Shown in pieces: positions 19,991-30,943 of a DNA stretch of 64,000 nt. Below the pieces are notes generated by a model that did not search any database, was not told where the DNA came from, and was given only the letters and a program-made list of their open reading frames with translations. Location: NCBI GenBank assembly GCA_030425425.1, contig JAUIAO010000003.1, forward strand, positions 62,001-126,000, written 5' to 3'. The position numbers and the translations under genes are program-made. Origin of the DNA: Bacteroidia bacterium. GTDB taxonomy: Bacteria; Bacteroidota; Bacteroidia; Cytophagales; Cyclobacteriaceae. Numbering within the stretch: position 1 is the first letter of the stretch; each line of letters starts with the position of its first letter.

Positions 19991-22900
19991 TTGGAAGTTC
20001 TTCGTTTTTTCTTACTGATCTATTTGGTCATCTATTCATCTATTGCCTCAGGCCAGTTGTACATCAATGAATTTGTTGCCAGTAATTCCTCAGAATATGT
20101 GGATCCAGATTTTGGAGACGATTCTGATTGGGTAGAAATCTACAATTCCGGTTCGTCATCCATCAATCTGAAAGGATATTACTTGACTGATAATCTGGGT
20201 AAACCAGATAAATGGCAAATCAGCAGTGATCTGGAGATTGGGCCGGGAAATTATGCTGTGATTTGGGCAGATGACAGGGATCAGGGTATTCACACAAGTT
20301 TTAAGCTGTCATTGGAAGGTGAGGAGATTGGGTTGTTTGATCCTGATCTTAACCAATTGGACTCAATAGTCTATCCCCACCAAAGAGCAAACGTATCAAT
20401 GGGGCGGAGTGTTGATCTTACAGAGTGGCTGTATTTTGAATCACCAACACCAGAAGCAGCGAATACAACACAGGGTTACCCGGATTTCACCAAAAATAAG
20501 CCTCATTTTAGTGTATTGGGGAAAATGTTTGCTGACCCTTTCACTTTAGTCATTACCGCTGATACAGGTAAAGAAATCAGATATACACTTGACGGATCAG
20601 AGCCGAGTTCGGAATCCGCGGTGTATTTAGATCCCATGCAAATCACGAATACTTCTATAGTCAGAGCTCGTGTATTTAATGATGGCATGTTGCCAGGACC
20701 AGTGGTGACACATTCCTATTTTTATGATGATCACTTTACAGATCGTCAGCTTCCTATTATATCTATTGCTGCCAATCCGGATGATTTCTGGGATGCAGAT
20801 CAGGGGATTTATGTGCAGGATTTTAAGCCAGATTGGGAAATAGCAGTCAATGTGGAGCTTTTTGAAAACAATGGTAGTGATCGAGCAGGATTCAACGAAG
20901 GAGCAGGGATCAAGGTAAATGGTCTGTATTCCTGGCAGCTGCCACAGAAAATGCTGGGTGTATACTTCCGTGGCAGATATGGATCGGGCAGCTTGGATTA
21001 CCCGCTGTTCTATGATCGCAATAGGAGCAGTTTTGAGTCATTTGCACTTAGAGCTTCTGGAAGTGATTGGAGCTATACATTGTTCAGAGATATCCTTGGG
21101 CAGGCTATTACGGAAGGGAACATGAATATTGAGCATCAGGGAGAGCGACCAAGCATTGTTTATGTAAATGGACAATATATGGGTATCCATAATATCCGGT
21201 CCAAAGTGGATGGAGACTTTATAATCGGAAATTTTGGGCTGGAATCTGGAACCTTCGATATGGTGGAGAATGAGGATTATGCAGAGGCTGGTGATCTGGA
21301 GGCGTATCAGCAGCTTGTGGCACTTTACTCAAAAGATTTGTCTGTTCAGGCAAATTATGATGCAGTGGCTCAAGTGATGGATATTGAGAATTTCACAGAT
21401 TATGTGATCGCTGAACTCTATGTGAGAAATACCTCTATAGGTCACAATGTGATGGCTTGGAAGCCCAAAGATGGTGGAAAATGGAGGTGGATTCTGATGG
21501 ATTTGGATCGCGGTTTTTTCAGCCCTCACAGTAATCTGATCGAATATTTCGAGGGGCAGTCAATATGGCCTTTCGAGCAACTTCTGGATAATGATGGTTA
21601 TCGTCAATATTTTATTGATCGTGTGGTCTATCACATGAACACCACATTTAATGCACAGCGTGTCCATAAGCTCATAGATTTTTATGCAGACAGGATACGT
21701 CAGGAATTACCTTACCATATCGATAGATGGCAAGGCACCACATCTGATTATGGAGATGCTTTGCCATCTCTTGAGTATTGGGAAAATGAAGTCAATGAAT
21801 TAAAAATTTTTGCCAGCCAAAGACCAGGATATATTTTGAATGATCTGATGAATTATGGTGTGGACGATCTTGTGCAGCTTGCTATCAGCAAAGAAGGTGA
21901 TGTGGGAAACAGACTGTTGGTCAATGATCTACTTCTTGAGGAGGAGTTGAATTCCACATTTCCGGTTAATAGTACTGTTTCACTGACCGCTCTACCTGGT
22001 CCAGGGGAAAGATTCGTTGGCTGGAAGAGCCTACAAAATACCTCAATGATTTCAAAAGATTCTGAATGGAAATACCTGGACAATGGTTCTGATCAGGGCA
22101 CTGCATGGAGATCATTGTCGTACGATGATAGTGACTGGAATAGTGGGCTCGCGGAACTTGGCTATGGAGACAATGACGAAGCGACTGAAGTAGGATTTGG
22201 GCCGAATAGTGGTAGTAAATACATCACAACTTATTTCCGGAAAACAATAAACTTAGATGCTGCTGAGGCTAAAGGTGTATCATATACTCTGTCACTATTA
22301 TACGATGATGGGGCAGTTGCTTATGTTAATGGTATGGAGGTAGCCAGAGTAAACATGCCAAGTGATGCAATCAATTTCGAAACGGAAGCTCTCTCTGCCA
22401 AAGGTGGAGATTCTGAAGAAGCATATGTGGCCCTTGATATTGATCCTAATGTATTTGCAGAGGGTGAAAACGTCATTGCTGTTGAGATTCATCAGGCAAG
22501 TTCCTCCAGTAGTGATATTAGCTTTAACCTGGAGCTGAGTGGATTGCTGTCAAATAGTGATGCTTATCTCTCCACGGATGAACAGGTAGATGTAGAAATG
22601 ACAGAGCAGAAAGGGGTCATTGCAGTATTCGAATCTGTGGAGGAGTGTATTTTAGAAGCAGAAATCGGTGCGGACCTGTTGCTGTCTAAAGACTGTAGTC
22701 CGTATTTTGTGCCGGAAAATGTAGTAGTTTCAGAAAATGCTGTTTTAACCATTGAGCCAGGGGTGGAGCTAGCTATAGCTGATGGGGTTTCCATCACTGT
22801 ACATGGACAGATGATTGCCGAGGGAACGGAAAGCGAACCTATTGTTTTAGCTTCAGGAGAGAATGAATTCAATCAGGAATGGGGAGCACTTATTTTTCAA

Positions 22901-24460
22901 AATTCTGATCAAACATCCTCTTTGAAGTGGGTAGAAATCCGTGATGCTACCAATGGCTATGAAAGGAACATTTTGCCGGCAGCAATTTCAGCCTTCAATG
23001 CTGATCTGAATATGGATCATATGACAATCACCGATGTGAATGGTAATCCAATTGCTGCACGATACTCTGCTGTGCAGCTGTCCAATAGCCTTTTGCATTC
23101 CAAAATCACTGGTGATCTTATCAATGTGAAGTATGGAGAAGCCACCATCACCAATTGTGAATTCATAGGAAACGAGCAGCCAGATACGGATGCGATCGAT
23201 CTGGATGATGTAGAAAATGGAGTGGTTCGAAACTGTAAAATTTCTAATCTGCTTGGCAGCAATAGTGACGGAATCGATATCGGAGAAGAAGCCCAAAACA
23301 TCCATATCGACAGTGTAATTGTTTATAGGATTACTGACAAAGGTCTGTCTGTTGGGCAGCGTTCTTCTGTGCTTTTGACGAACAGTATTTTTCTGAATTG
23401 CAACATGGGAGTCGGGATCAAGGATTCTAGTTACATCACCATAGATAAATGTACATTCTATGGTAATTATTACTCGGTTGCCAGCTATGAAAAGAACCTT
23501 GGAGATGCTGGAGGCAATGTTTTGATCACCAATAGTATTCTGTCCAATTCGGTTGAGACATCTGTGCTTTCAGACATTCATTCAAAGTCCACAGCCAATT
23601 ATTCTTTGTCTGATACGGACGAATTGCCAGCAGGTAACTCAAACCTTTTGACTTCCCCGTCATTTAATGACCCAACACATTTTGATTTCACATTGAAAGC
23701 TGAATCTTCTGCAAAAAGTGCTGGACAATCCAACGGAAACTCCATTGATCTCGGCGCGCCGTACACATTGGATCATCAGCCACAAGCGATGATAGCCGGG
23801 ATATTCGTAAATGATGATAATTTGCAATTGCCAGAGTTTCTGAAAATCTATAATCCGGGTAATGAGACTCTTGATCTGAGCGGATATGAGATCACCAGAG
23901 GAATTACCAATGTTTTTAGTTCAGGGTTAATGCTTGCGGCCAATGACACCCTTTACCTCACTGAAAATGCGAATGATGAATATTGGGATAATACAGAAAA
24001 GAATGTCATACAGTGGGAAAGTGGTAAACTGTCTAATGACGGGGAATCCATCCAGCTAGAAGATGCCAGTGGTATTATTATTGACCATATACGTTATGAT
24101 CAGGAAACCTGGCCATCAATCGCAGGAAATACCAATATCAAATGGGAGCTGAAAAATGAAAGTCTGGATAACCATCTTCCTGAAAGCTGGGAAGTGATCC
24201 CAATGGTTGACGCAGAATTGATCATCACTGGTGTCCAGCTAAAGGTAAATTTATATCCTAATCCTACTACCAATCATTTGGTGATCGATACAAATCAGGA
24301 TGAACCAGCTGTCATTCTTGATTTAAATGGAAGGGAGATTATGCGTTTCACCCTTCAGGCCAATCAGGTTACCCGCTTAGACGTTTCTGGATTGAATTCG
24401 GGAATTTATGTCATAAGGCTACTAGATACCAATCAGGTGTTTCGTTTTATTAAAAAGTAA
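19991..24460 (+). CDS. Secreted CotH / lamin-tail / beta-helix protein with type IX sorting domain
   Basis: A 1,489-residue multidomain secreted protein. In order: signal peptide (1-22); lamin-tail domain (about 23-135, with SDWVEIYNSGSSSINLKGYY); a chitobiase/FN3-associated domain (about 158-250, IRYTLDGSEPS); a CotH-kinase-like domain (about 250-640) with WRWILMDLDRGFF; a short repeat region ending FVGWK (about 640-680); a jelly-roll-like carbohydrate-binding segment (about 698-855); a right-handed beta-helix (about 905-1240); a second lamin-tail domain (about 1255-1370); and a type A C-terminal sorting domain (about 1415-1489, YPNPTTN and LNSGIYVIRL). CotH domains are atypical kinases first known in spore coats. 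The CTD predicts export through SprA. The start is TTG; substrate and role are unknown. Confidence 0.9.
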   Translation: MEVLRFFLLIYLVIYSSIASGQLYINEFVASNSSEYVDPDFGDDSDWVEIYNSGSSSINLKGYYLTDNLGKPDKWQISSDLEIGPGNYAVIWADDRDQGIHTSFKLSLEGEEIGLFDPDLNQLDSIVYPHQRANVSMGRSVDLTEWLYFESPTPEAANTTQGYPDFTKNKPHFSVLGKMFADPFTLVITADTGKEIRYTLDGSEPSSESAVYLDPMQITNTSIVRARVFNDGMLPGPVVTHSYFYDDHFTDRQLPIISIAANPDDFWDADQGIYVQDFKPDWEIAVNVELFENNGSDRAGFNEGAGIKVNGLYSWQLPQKMLGVYFRGRYGSGSLDYPLFYDRNRSSFESFALRASGSDWSYTLFRDILGQAITEGNMNIEHQGERPSIVYVNGQYMGIHNIRSKVDGDFIIGNFGLESGTFDMVENEDYAEAGDLEAYQQLVALYSKDLSVQANYDAVAQVMDIENFTDYVIAELYVRNTSIGHNVMAWKPKDGGKWRWILMDLDRGFFSPHSNLIEYFEGQSIWPFEQLLDNDGYRQYFIDRVVYHMNTTFNAQRVHKLIDFYADRIRQELPYHIDRWQGTTSDYGDALPSLEYWENEVNELKIFASQRPGYILNDLMNYGVDDLVQLAISKEGDVGNRLLVNDLLLEEELNSTFPVNSTVSLTALPGPGERFVGWKSLQNTSMISKDSEWKYLDNGSDQGTAWRSLSYDDSDWNSGLAELGYGDNDEATEVGFGPNSGSKYITTYFRKTINLDAAEAKGVSYTLSLLYDDGAVAYVNGMEVARVNMPSDAINFETEALSAKGGDSEEAYVALDIDPNVFAEGENVIAVEIHQASSSSSDISFNLELSGLLSNSDAYLSTDEQVDVEMTEQKGVIAVFESVEECILEAEIGADLLLSKDCSPYFVPENVVVSENAVLTIEPGVELAIADGVSITVHGQMIAEGTESEPIVLASGENEFNQEWGALIFQNSDQTSSLKWVEIRDATNGYERNILPAAISAFNADLNMDHMTITDVNGNPIAARYSAVQLSNSLLHSKITGDLINVKYGEATITNCEFIGNEQPDTDAIDLDDVENGVVRNCKISNLLGSNSDGIDIGEEAQNIHIDSVIVYRITDKGLSVGQRSSVLLTNSIFLNCNMGVGIKDSSYITIDKCTFYGNYYSVASYEKNLGDAGGNVLITNSILSNSVETSVLSDIHSKSTANYSLSDTDELPAGNSNLLTSPSFNDPTHFDFTLKAESSAKSAGQSNGNSIDLGAPYTLDHQPQAMIAGIFVNDDNLQLPEFLKIYNPGNETLDLSGYEITRGITNVFSSGLMLAANDTLYLTENANDEYWDNTEKNVIQWESGKLSNDGESIQLEDASGIIIDHIRYDQETWPSIAGNTNIKWELKNESLDNHLPESWEVIPMVDAELIITGVQLKVNLYPNPTTNHLVIDTNQDEPAVILDLNGREIMRFTLQANQVTRLDVSGLNSGIYVIRLLDTNQVFRFIKK

Positions 24461-24550
24461 TTCAAAATCGATATTTGTTGGTCTATATTTAGCGTAATGC
24501 CATTTAACATGAGTTATTCAAATTAAATTGCTGCGTTTTATTAAGTCATT

Positions 24551-25771
24551 GTGGCCACACCAAAAGAAAAACCGACCATCAGTCTTTACTCCAATCGATC
24601 CAGTTTGAAATGGGTGGTGTTGGTGATTTCTGTGATCATTAGTGCGGGTTCGATCATTTATACAGATCAGCTAGTCAGTGAAATTCGCGAGCGGGAAAAA
24701 AAGCAAATAGACCTTTACGCGAGCACATTGGAATACCTGACCAATGAAAGTGAAGCACCCAATACCAATGTGATTTTTATCTTGGAAGAAATCATTGATG
24801 CCAATACCACTATACCGGTCATCCTGACCAATGAATATGGGCAACCGGAATATTACAGGAACATCCCAAAAGCAGATAAAATTACGGATGAAAAACACAG
24901 GAAAAGGTATCTGCTCAACGAGATCAAAAGCATGAAGGAGGAGCGCGAACCCATCATGGTCACTCTGACGGATAGCAACAATCAGATATATGGATATAAA
25001 AATATCTACTATCGCAATTCCTATCTTCTGGTTCAGCTGAAGTACTATCCATACGTACAGCTCTCGATTATTGCTATTTTCGGGGTGATCATCTTTGCAG
25101 TATTTAACTATTCTCGTACTGCCGAACAAAACCGGGTTTGGGTGGGGCTGGCAAAGGAAACCGCACATCAGCTGGGCACGCCATTGTCGTCACTGATGGC
25201 ATGGGTGGAGTATTTCAAAGATACCTTTCCTGACTATGAAGAGATCTTCATGGAGCTGCAAAAAGATGTGGATCGGCTCGACATGATCACTCAGCGCTTT
25301 TCCAATATTGGTAGTGTGCCGCAGCTGCTAGAGGGAAATGTCTATGAGATCGTAGATGAGGTGGTGCAGTATCTGAAAGTGAGGATTTCTAAGAAAATTG
25401 AAATGTCAGTAGAGTCCTTTCCCAATAAAGAGATACTCGCCAACCTCAATAAATCACTCTTTGCATGGGTGATCGAAAACCTCATTAAAAATGCTGCTGA
25501 TGCCATGTCTGGCAAAGGTTCTATCCGCATCAAAGTGATGAAAGTAAACGAAGGCCAGGTAGCCGTAGATGTGACCGATACAGGAAAAGGAATTGCTAAA
25601 AACAGGATCAAAGATGTTTTCAAGCCGGGGTTTACTACAAAAAAGCGCGGCTGGGGATTGGGACTTACCCTGACCAAAAGAATCATCGAAAACTATCATG
25701 GGGGCAAGATTTTCGTGAAGCGCTCCGAACCCAATGTGGGGACTACCTTCAGGATTTTGCTGAAGTTATAA
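24551..25771 (+). CDS. Membrane sensor histidine kinase
   Basis: A 406-residue sensor kinase with two membrane segments (about residues 20-38 and 170-188) enclosing a roughly 130-residue extracytoplasmic sensor region. The H-box is unusual: AKETAHQLGTPLSSLMAW with His206, where most kinases have HELRTPL; this HQLGTPL form is common in a Bacteroidota kinase family. The N-box NLIKNAADAM, G1 VDVTDTGKGIAKN and G2 KKRGWGLGLTLTKRI are intact. The start is GTG. No response regulator gene is adjacent. It follows the giant CotH gene after 90 bp and precedes the atpD promoter region. Confidence 0.92.
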   Translation: MATPKEKPTISLYSNRSSLKWVVLVISVIISAGSIIYTDQLVSEIREREKKQIDLYASTLEYLTNESEAPNTNVIFILEEIIDANTTIPVILTNEYGQPEYYRNIPKADKITDEKHRKRYLLNEIKSMKEEREPIMVTLTDSNNQIYGYKNIYYRNSYLLVQLKYYPYVQLSIIAIFGVIIFAVFNYSRTAEQNRVWVGLAKETAHQLGTPLSSLMAWVEYFKDTFPDYEEIFMELQKDVDRLDMITQRFSNIGSVPQLLEGNVYEIVDEVVQYLKVRISKKIEMSVESFPNKEILANLNKSLFAWVIENLIKNAADAMSGKGSIRIKVMKVNEGQVAVDVTDTGKGIAKNRIKDVFKPGFTTKKRGWGLGLTLTKRIIENYHGGKIFVKRSEPNVGTTFRILLKL

Positions 25772-27589
<1,818 letters not shown>

Positions 27590-27623
27590 TAGCCAAGGCG
27601 TTTTAGATCTTAACGATTAAAAG

Positions 27624-27887
27624 ATGTTTTTAGAAATAGTAACTCCTGACGAAAAAGTATATGAAGGTGAAGTAGTAAGCGCTACTTTCCCGGGTAGTGA
27701 TGGTTCATTTCAGGTATTGAATAGCCACGCTGCTATGATCTCTACTATCGGCAAAGGAGACGTAAAGCTGATCACTGAGCACGATAAAAAGCGAGAAGAG
27801 CTGCACATGGAAGTGAGCGGCGGAGTAGTGGAAGTGCTTAACAATAAAGTGACTTTGCTCGCTGAAAAAGTCCTCAAAGAAGACTAA
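27624..27887 (+). CDS. atpC: ATP synthase F1 subunit epsilon (short form)
   Basis: An 87-residue epsilon subunit, forming the central stalk foot. It corresponds to the N-terminal beta-sandwich domain only (FLEIVTPDEKVYEGEV, FPGSDGSFQVLNSHAAMI). The C-terminal helical hairpin that inhibits ATP hydrolysis in many bacteria is absent, which is typical of Bacteroidota epsilon. It is co-transcribed with atpD and followed by a strong terminator. Confidence 0.95.
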   Translation: MFLEIVTPDEKVYEGEVVSATFPGSDGSFQVLNSHAAMISTIGKGDVKLITEHDKKREELHMEVSGGVVEVLNNKVTLLAEKVLKED

Positions 27888-27922
27888 CAAAGATTCTAGT
27901 GACTTAGTCACAAAAGTAATTC

Positions 27923-27955
27923 AAAACCCACTTCGGTAACGGAGTGGGTTTTTTG
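27923..27955 (+). terminator. Intrinsic terminator of atpDC
   Basis: A 13-bp stem (AAAACCCACTTCG pairing with CGGAGTGGGTTTT, one G-T pair, GTAA loop) followed by T-rich sequence, 35 bp beyond the atpC stop. Confidence 0.9.
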
Positions 27956-28078
27956 TTGTGGTTAGGTGATAGCTAGAATGGGTTTATACAACTTAGCATA
28001 TTCATACTGCTTCGTAATTATTGAATAGGGGAAATGGGGAATTAGTCAAAACACAATTTAAGATTCTATTCTATGGAA

Positions 28079-28816
28079 TTACAATAACACTAGTTCAGGT
28101 TCACCATTCCATTCCTTTCCTAAAAGTAAGCGGCCATTAGCCTTTTTACTTCTTTTCACTCCATCCTCACCCCAAGTGCCCCATTGCTTAAAGAAAAATT
28201 CTGCTCCTTGTTGATCACATTGTTCTTGAATAGATACTGCCCACGATTTTTTCATTGGTCTGGCTTTGTGACCACTTTCACCTCCAACTATTACCCAATG
28301 TATATGATTAAGGTTCAATTCACCTAAATCTTCTAAAAGAGGTTCTAAAGAAAGAAATCTGATTTTCGCATCAATTTGTCTAAGTATATCGATTCTATCT
28401 TTAGTTTTTTGATTCTCCACACTCACACCCAGCCAGACATTATCTGGAACTTTTGAATTTTTGAAATACTCTTTCAATCTGTCTTCCCTTTTGGTTAAAA
28501 TTTGGTAAGTATGTTGTGGTGTTCTTCTAATTATTTCAAAAATTTTATCTAAAAATTCAAAGGGCATTTCTTCATGGAACAAATCACTCATAGAATTCAC
28601 AAAATACTTCGTTGGCCTTTTTGTTTTGAGAGGAGTTTCAAGTCTTTCAGGCATAATAGTGAAAGAAAATCCATTTTCATACCCAGGGGTACTCATCGCT
28701 TTCAATCTTTTAGCCATAGTCTCTGCATAGCAATTTTTACATCCAGCTGACACTTTATTGCATCCTGTGGATGGATTCCACGTAGCCTCGGTCCATTCTA
28801 TTTTAGTTTTTTTCAT
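28079..28816 (-). CDS. DUF5131 (phage Gp37/Gp68-like) three-cysteine protein
   Basis: About 245 residues from the ATG at 28816 (a GTG sits directly before it). The N-terminal signature IEWTEATWNPSTGCNKVSAG is followed by a three-cysteine cluster CX6CX2C (Cys19, Cys26, Cys29) and YAETMA. Other conserved parts are FVNSMSDLFHEEMP, QILTKR, NVWLGVSVENQ and IVGGESG. The family is found in phages and bacteria. Its cysteine cluster and barrel-like motifs resemble radical-SAM enzymes, but the activity is unknown. It follows tcmP on the minus strand with only 8 bp between, so the two form one transcription unit. Composition is AT-richer than atpDC next door. Confidence 0.9.
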   Translation of the reverse strand: MKKTKIEWTEATWNPSTGCNKVSAGCKNCYAETMAKRLKAMSTPGYENGFSFTIMPERLETPLKTKRPTKYFVNSMSDLFHEEMPFEFLDKIFEIIRRTPQHTYQILTKREDRLKEYFKNSKVPDNVWLGVSVENQKTKDRIDILRQIDAKIRFLSLEPLLEDLGELNLNHIHWVIVGGESGHKARPMKKSWAVSIQEQCDQQGAEFFFKQWGTWGEDGVKRSKKANGRLLLGKEWNGEPELVLL

Positions 28817-28824
28817 CACCTTAG

Positions 28825-29940
28825 TTATTCTACTCTATAAGAGATAATTCTTTTCTTCTTATAAACATTATCATAGTTAACAAATGGTGATTTATGATCA
28901 AAAGATACCTTTCCTGCTTTTTTTAAAGCTATTAGGCAGTCTTTTGCGTGTTGTGATATATGTCCCTCAGAATATGTAAAGTCTAGCAATTCCTTATTTG
29001 TTGTAATTTCTTTATTTAAAATTCTATTTTCAACCTCTTTCTTAAAAGAATCTACCTTAGATAATCTTGGAGGATCAAACAACGAGCGCTGATTAATTTG
29101 TGCTTCATCATCGATATCAAAATTAGCATCTCCATTTTCACCATTCCTTTTCCAGCCTATACCTAAAAATATATCCACTGCCTTGGGGTGAGATGCTCCG
29201 AATATGATCCCGTGAATATTAACTCCTTTTCTTAAGGAGAAGGGAAAAAGTTTTAGTTTAGAATTAATAGGTAGCTTATGACGTATATGTTCGGTAATTG
29301 TTCTATGTATTTTCTTGTATCCTTGGGCTTTTGCTTTCTTCATGTCAATATCTAAGTGGAGTTGAAACTCTTCACCTTCACCAAATCTCCAGAAGTAAGA
29401 CGATGAAACAAAATATAAGAAATCAGTTTGTTTAATTTTTTCCAACTGCAAAAAGTACTTTTCTGATAAAAATTTGATTCCATTTTGGTCAAGGTAAACC
29501 AATGCAGGATACTTTTTAATGTCAGGCAATAACTTGGGGAATAGGTTCTCAAAATCTTCGTTAAAGTATCTGATTGATACTTTAGTTTTGAGACTTTTAT
29601 CTGAATTGAGAAATTTATCGCAAGATGCCTTCAAAAGTTGAAATTTCACTTGATCCTTTTTATTTGGCTCATATTCGTTGAGATAAAGCACAACTTGAAC
29701 ATTTTGCTGAAATAAATTACCCTTATGTTCTTGAATCTTCTTAAGTAGTCTTATCGGGCTACCTTCTACACCTGCCTTGTCGTAACCAGTTCCTGAAAAG
29801 AAATCAAAGATATGAATCTCAGATATATAAGGCTGCATGACAAAAGTAGGTATCCAAGCTTGAGCATAATCTTCAAAAATTTCAAGTTTGAAAATAGTAG
29901 TTTCATCAAATGGTTCGCTATGTAAGTCTTTATAAGGCAT
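28825..29940 (-). CDS. tcmP: Three-Cys-motif partner protein TcmP
   Basis: A 371-residue protein of the TcmP family, named for regular occurrence beside a three-cysteine protein, exactly as here. A Rossmann/methyltransferase-like motif FDFFSGTG (residues 45-52) resembles the SAM-binding DxFxGxG motif, and LVYLDQNG (about 147-154) resembles a motif IV position with D-x-x-G. The C-terminal 80 residues look like a small winged-helix-type domain (ITTNKELLDFTYSEGHISQH). Function is not established. The tcmP/DUF5131 pair is AT-rich and inserted between atpDC and a repeat-rich kilobase, consistent with acquisition by transfer. A role in nucleic-acid modification or defence is a hypothesis only. Confidence 0.85.
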   Translation of the reverse strand: MPYKDLHSEPFDETTIFKLEIFEDYAQAWIPTFVMQPYISEIHIFDFFSGTGYDKAGVEGSPIRLLKKIQEHKGNLFQQNVQVVLYLNEYEPNKKDQVKFQLLKASCDKFLNSDKSLKTKVSIRYFNEDFENLFPKLLPDIKKYPALVYLDQNGIKFLSEKYFLQLEKIKQTDFLYFVSSSYFWRFGEGEEFQLHLDIDMKKAKAQGYKKIHRTITEHIRHKLPINSKLKLFPFSLRKGVNIHGIIFGASHPKAVDIFLGIGWKRNGENGDANFDIDDEAQINQRSLFDPPRLSKVDSFKKEVENRILNKEITTNKELLDFTYSEGHISQHAKDCLIALKKAGKVSFDHKSPFVNYDNVYKKKRIISYRVE

Positions 29941-30209
29941 AGGCTTGAATTTTTTTATATAGCTATTTTGTCTTCAGTTATAGGATTAAAAAGTAGCGAT
30001 GAGTTGTAAACAGTCTTAATCTTTTTCTTAAATATTAACCTTAGGAGGATAGATGAAATATTCATATTTGACTTTGTACGAAGGTTATGTAGTTAATTCA
30101 ACACCGGTATATTTTATTCTTAGGAAGTTAGTGATCCTTAGTCATATCTACAAACAACGCATTGAGTATTTGCATAGAAAAGTGATTTGTACCTCATGCA
30201 GTTATCACC

Positions 30210-30299
30210 GTCGTGCTGAGCCTATGGTGAAGCACTTCGCGAAAGTTGGTTTCTTGTGGTTCGATAGATTCTTCGCTTGTTTCACAAGCTCTGAATGAC
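30210..30299. repeat. Degenerate inverted pair of GTCA-type palindromes
   Basis: A plus-orientation unit (GTCGTGCTGAGC...GAAGCACT, 30210-30236) faces a minus-orientation unit (AGATTCTTCGC...GAATGAC, 30266-30299). Heads resemble the GTCA/TGAC ends of the sharper palindromes at 45.5 and 50.1-50.8 kb. Confidence 0.5.
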
Positions 30300-30602
30300 G
30301 GTTTGGAGGGTTTGCCAAATGAATGCGCAGCATTCAAAATGATAACAGCTTTCAAATAAGTCGCCTTAAATCATCTTCGGGTCAGTGGGGGAAGAGGGGG
30401 ATGATTTACAGCGATGCTTTGAAAACGCAGCCCGCCGGCTGTGGAGGCAGTAAGGCAATCTGATAATCTAGTGAAGGTTTGTGAGGACACAACCCTTGGC
30501 TAAAGATTCACCGGTATTTTCATCGTACTTCGAAAATCCGTGGAATGACGAAAGGAAGAGTGTTCTTCTTTCTTAAGTGAATCTACACTTGAAATACGGG
30601 TT

Positions 30603-30687
30603 GAGAAAAAGACGGCCATCTTTTCGGAAAAGACGGTTATGTTTTTGAAAAAGATGGCCATGTTTTTAAAAAAGACGGCCATCTTTT
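30603..30687. repeat. Four-unit 21-bp self-complementary tandem repeat
   Basis: Four imperfect units of about 21 bp, each near AAAAAGACGGCCATCTTTTT, start at about 30603, 30625, 30647 and 30668. Each unit is almost its own reverse complement around GGCC. Because 21 is a multiple of three, both strands encode heptad-like peptide repeats, but the context argues against a protein. Confidence 0.85.
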
Positions 30688-30943
30688 TGAGGTCTGATAA
30701 AGTTGCTGCTGATGGATATGGAATCCGTTGAAGCCGAGAGACTAATAATCCGGTAATAAGGATCATGTGTGAGGTTGCTTTACTGTATGCAAGGCATTGA
30801 AATTGATAAAAGCTTGACTGAGGAGCACAACCCCTGACTCAAAAGCACATCGAAAGCCCATGTTGATAGCTCAATTTTTAGTATGATTTCGAATTTGAGC
30901 CTTTGTGATCTTCTTGAGTTAAACTGTCAATGCTATCCTCACA

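Larger units (their letters stand above)
29941..30943. other. Repeat-rich non-coding kilobase
   Basis: About 1 kb with no credible gene. It contains an inverted pair of degenerate GTCA-type palindromes (30210-30299), an AAATCATC/GATGATTT hairpin near 30372-30410, a GC-rich hairpin near 30430, a four-unit 21-bp tandem repeat (30603-30687) and two imperfect copies of a 24-26-bp direct repeat (30482-30505 and 30820-30845). Short reading frames here are built from these repeats and are not annotated. Confidence 0.7.

Noticed and set aside
30053-30298. An 81-codon plus-strand frame after a GGAGGA sequence
   Set aside because: Its 3' half is made of the inverted palindrome pair at 30210-30299, codon use is unlike neighbours, and Shine-Dalgarno sequences are rare in this genome, so it is probably chance.
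30500-30766. An 88-codon minus-strand frame with a MAVFFKN-type peptide repeat
   Set aside because: The peptide repeat is a consequence of the 21-bp near-palindromic DNA repeat and appears on the opposite strand too; flanks show no coding signal.
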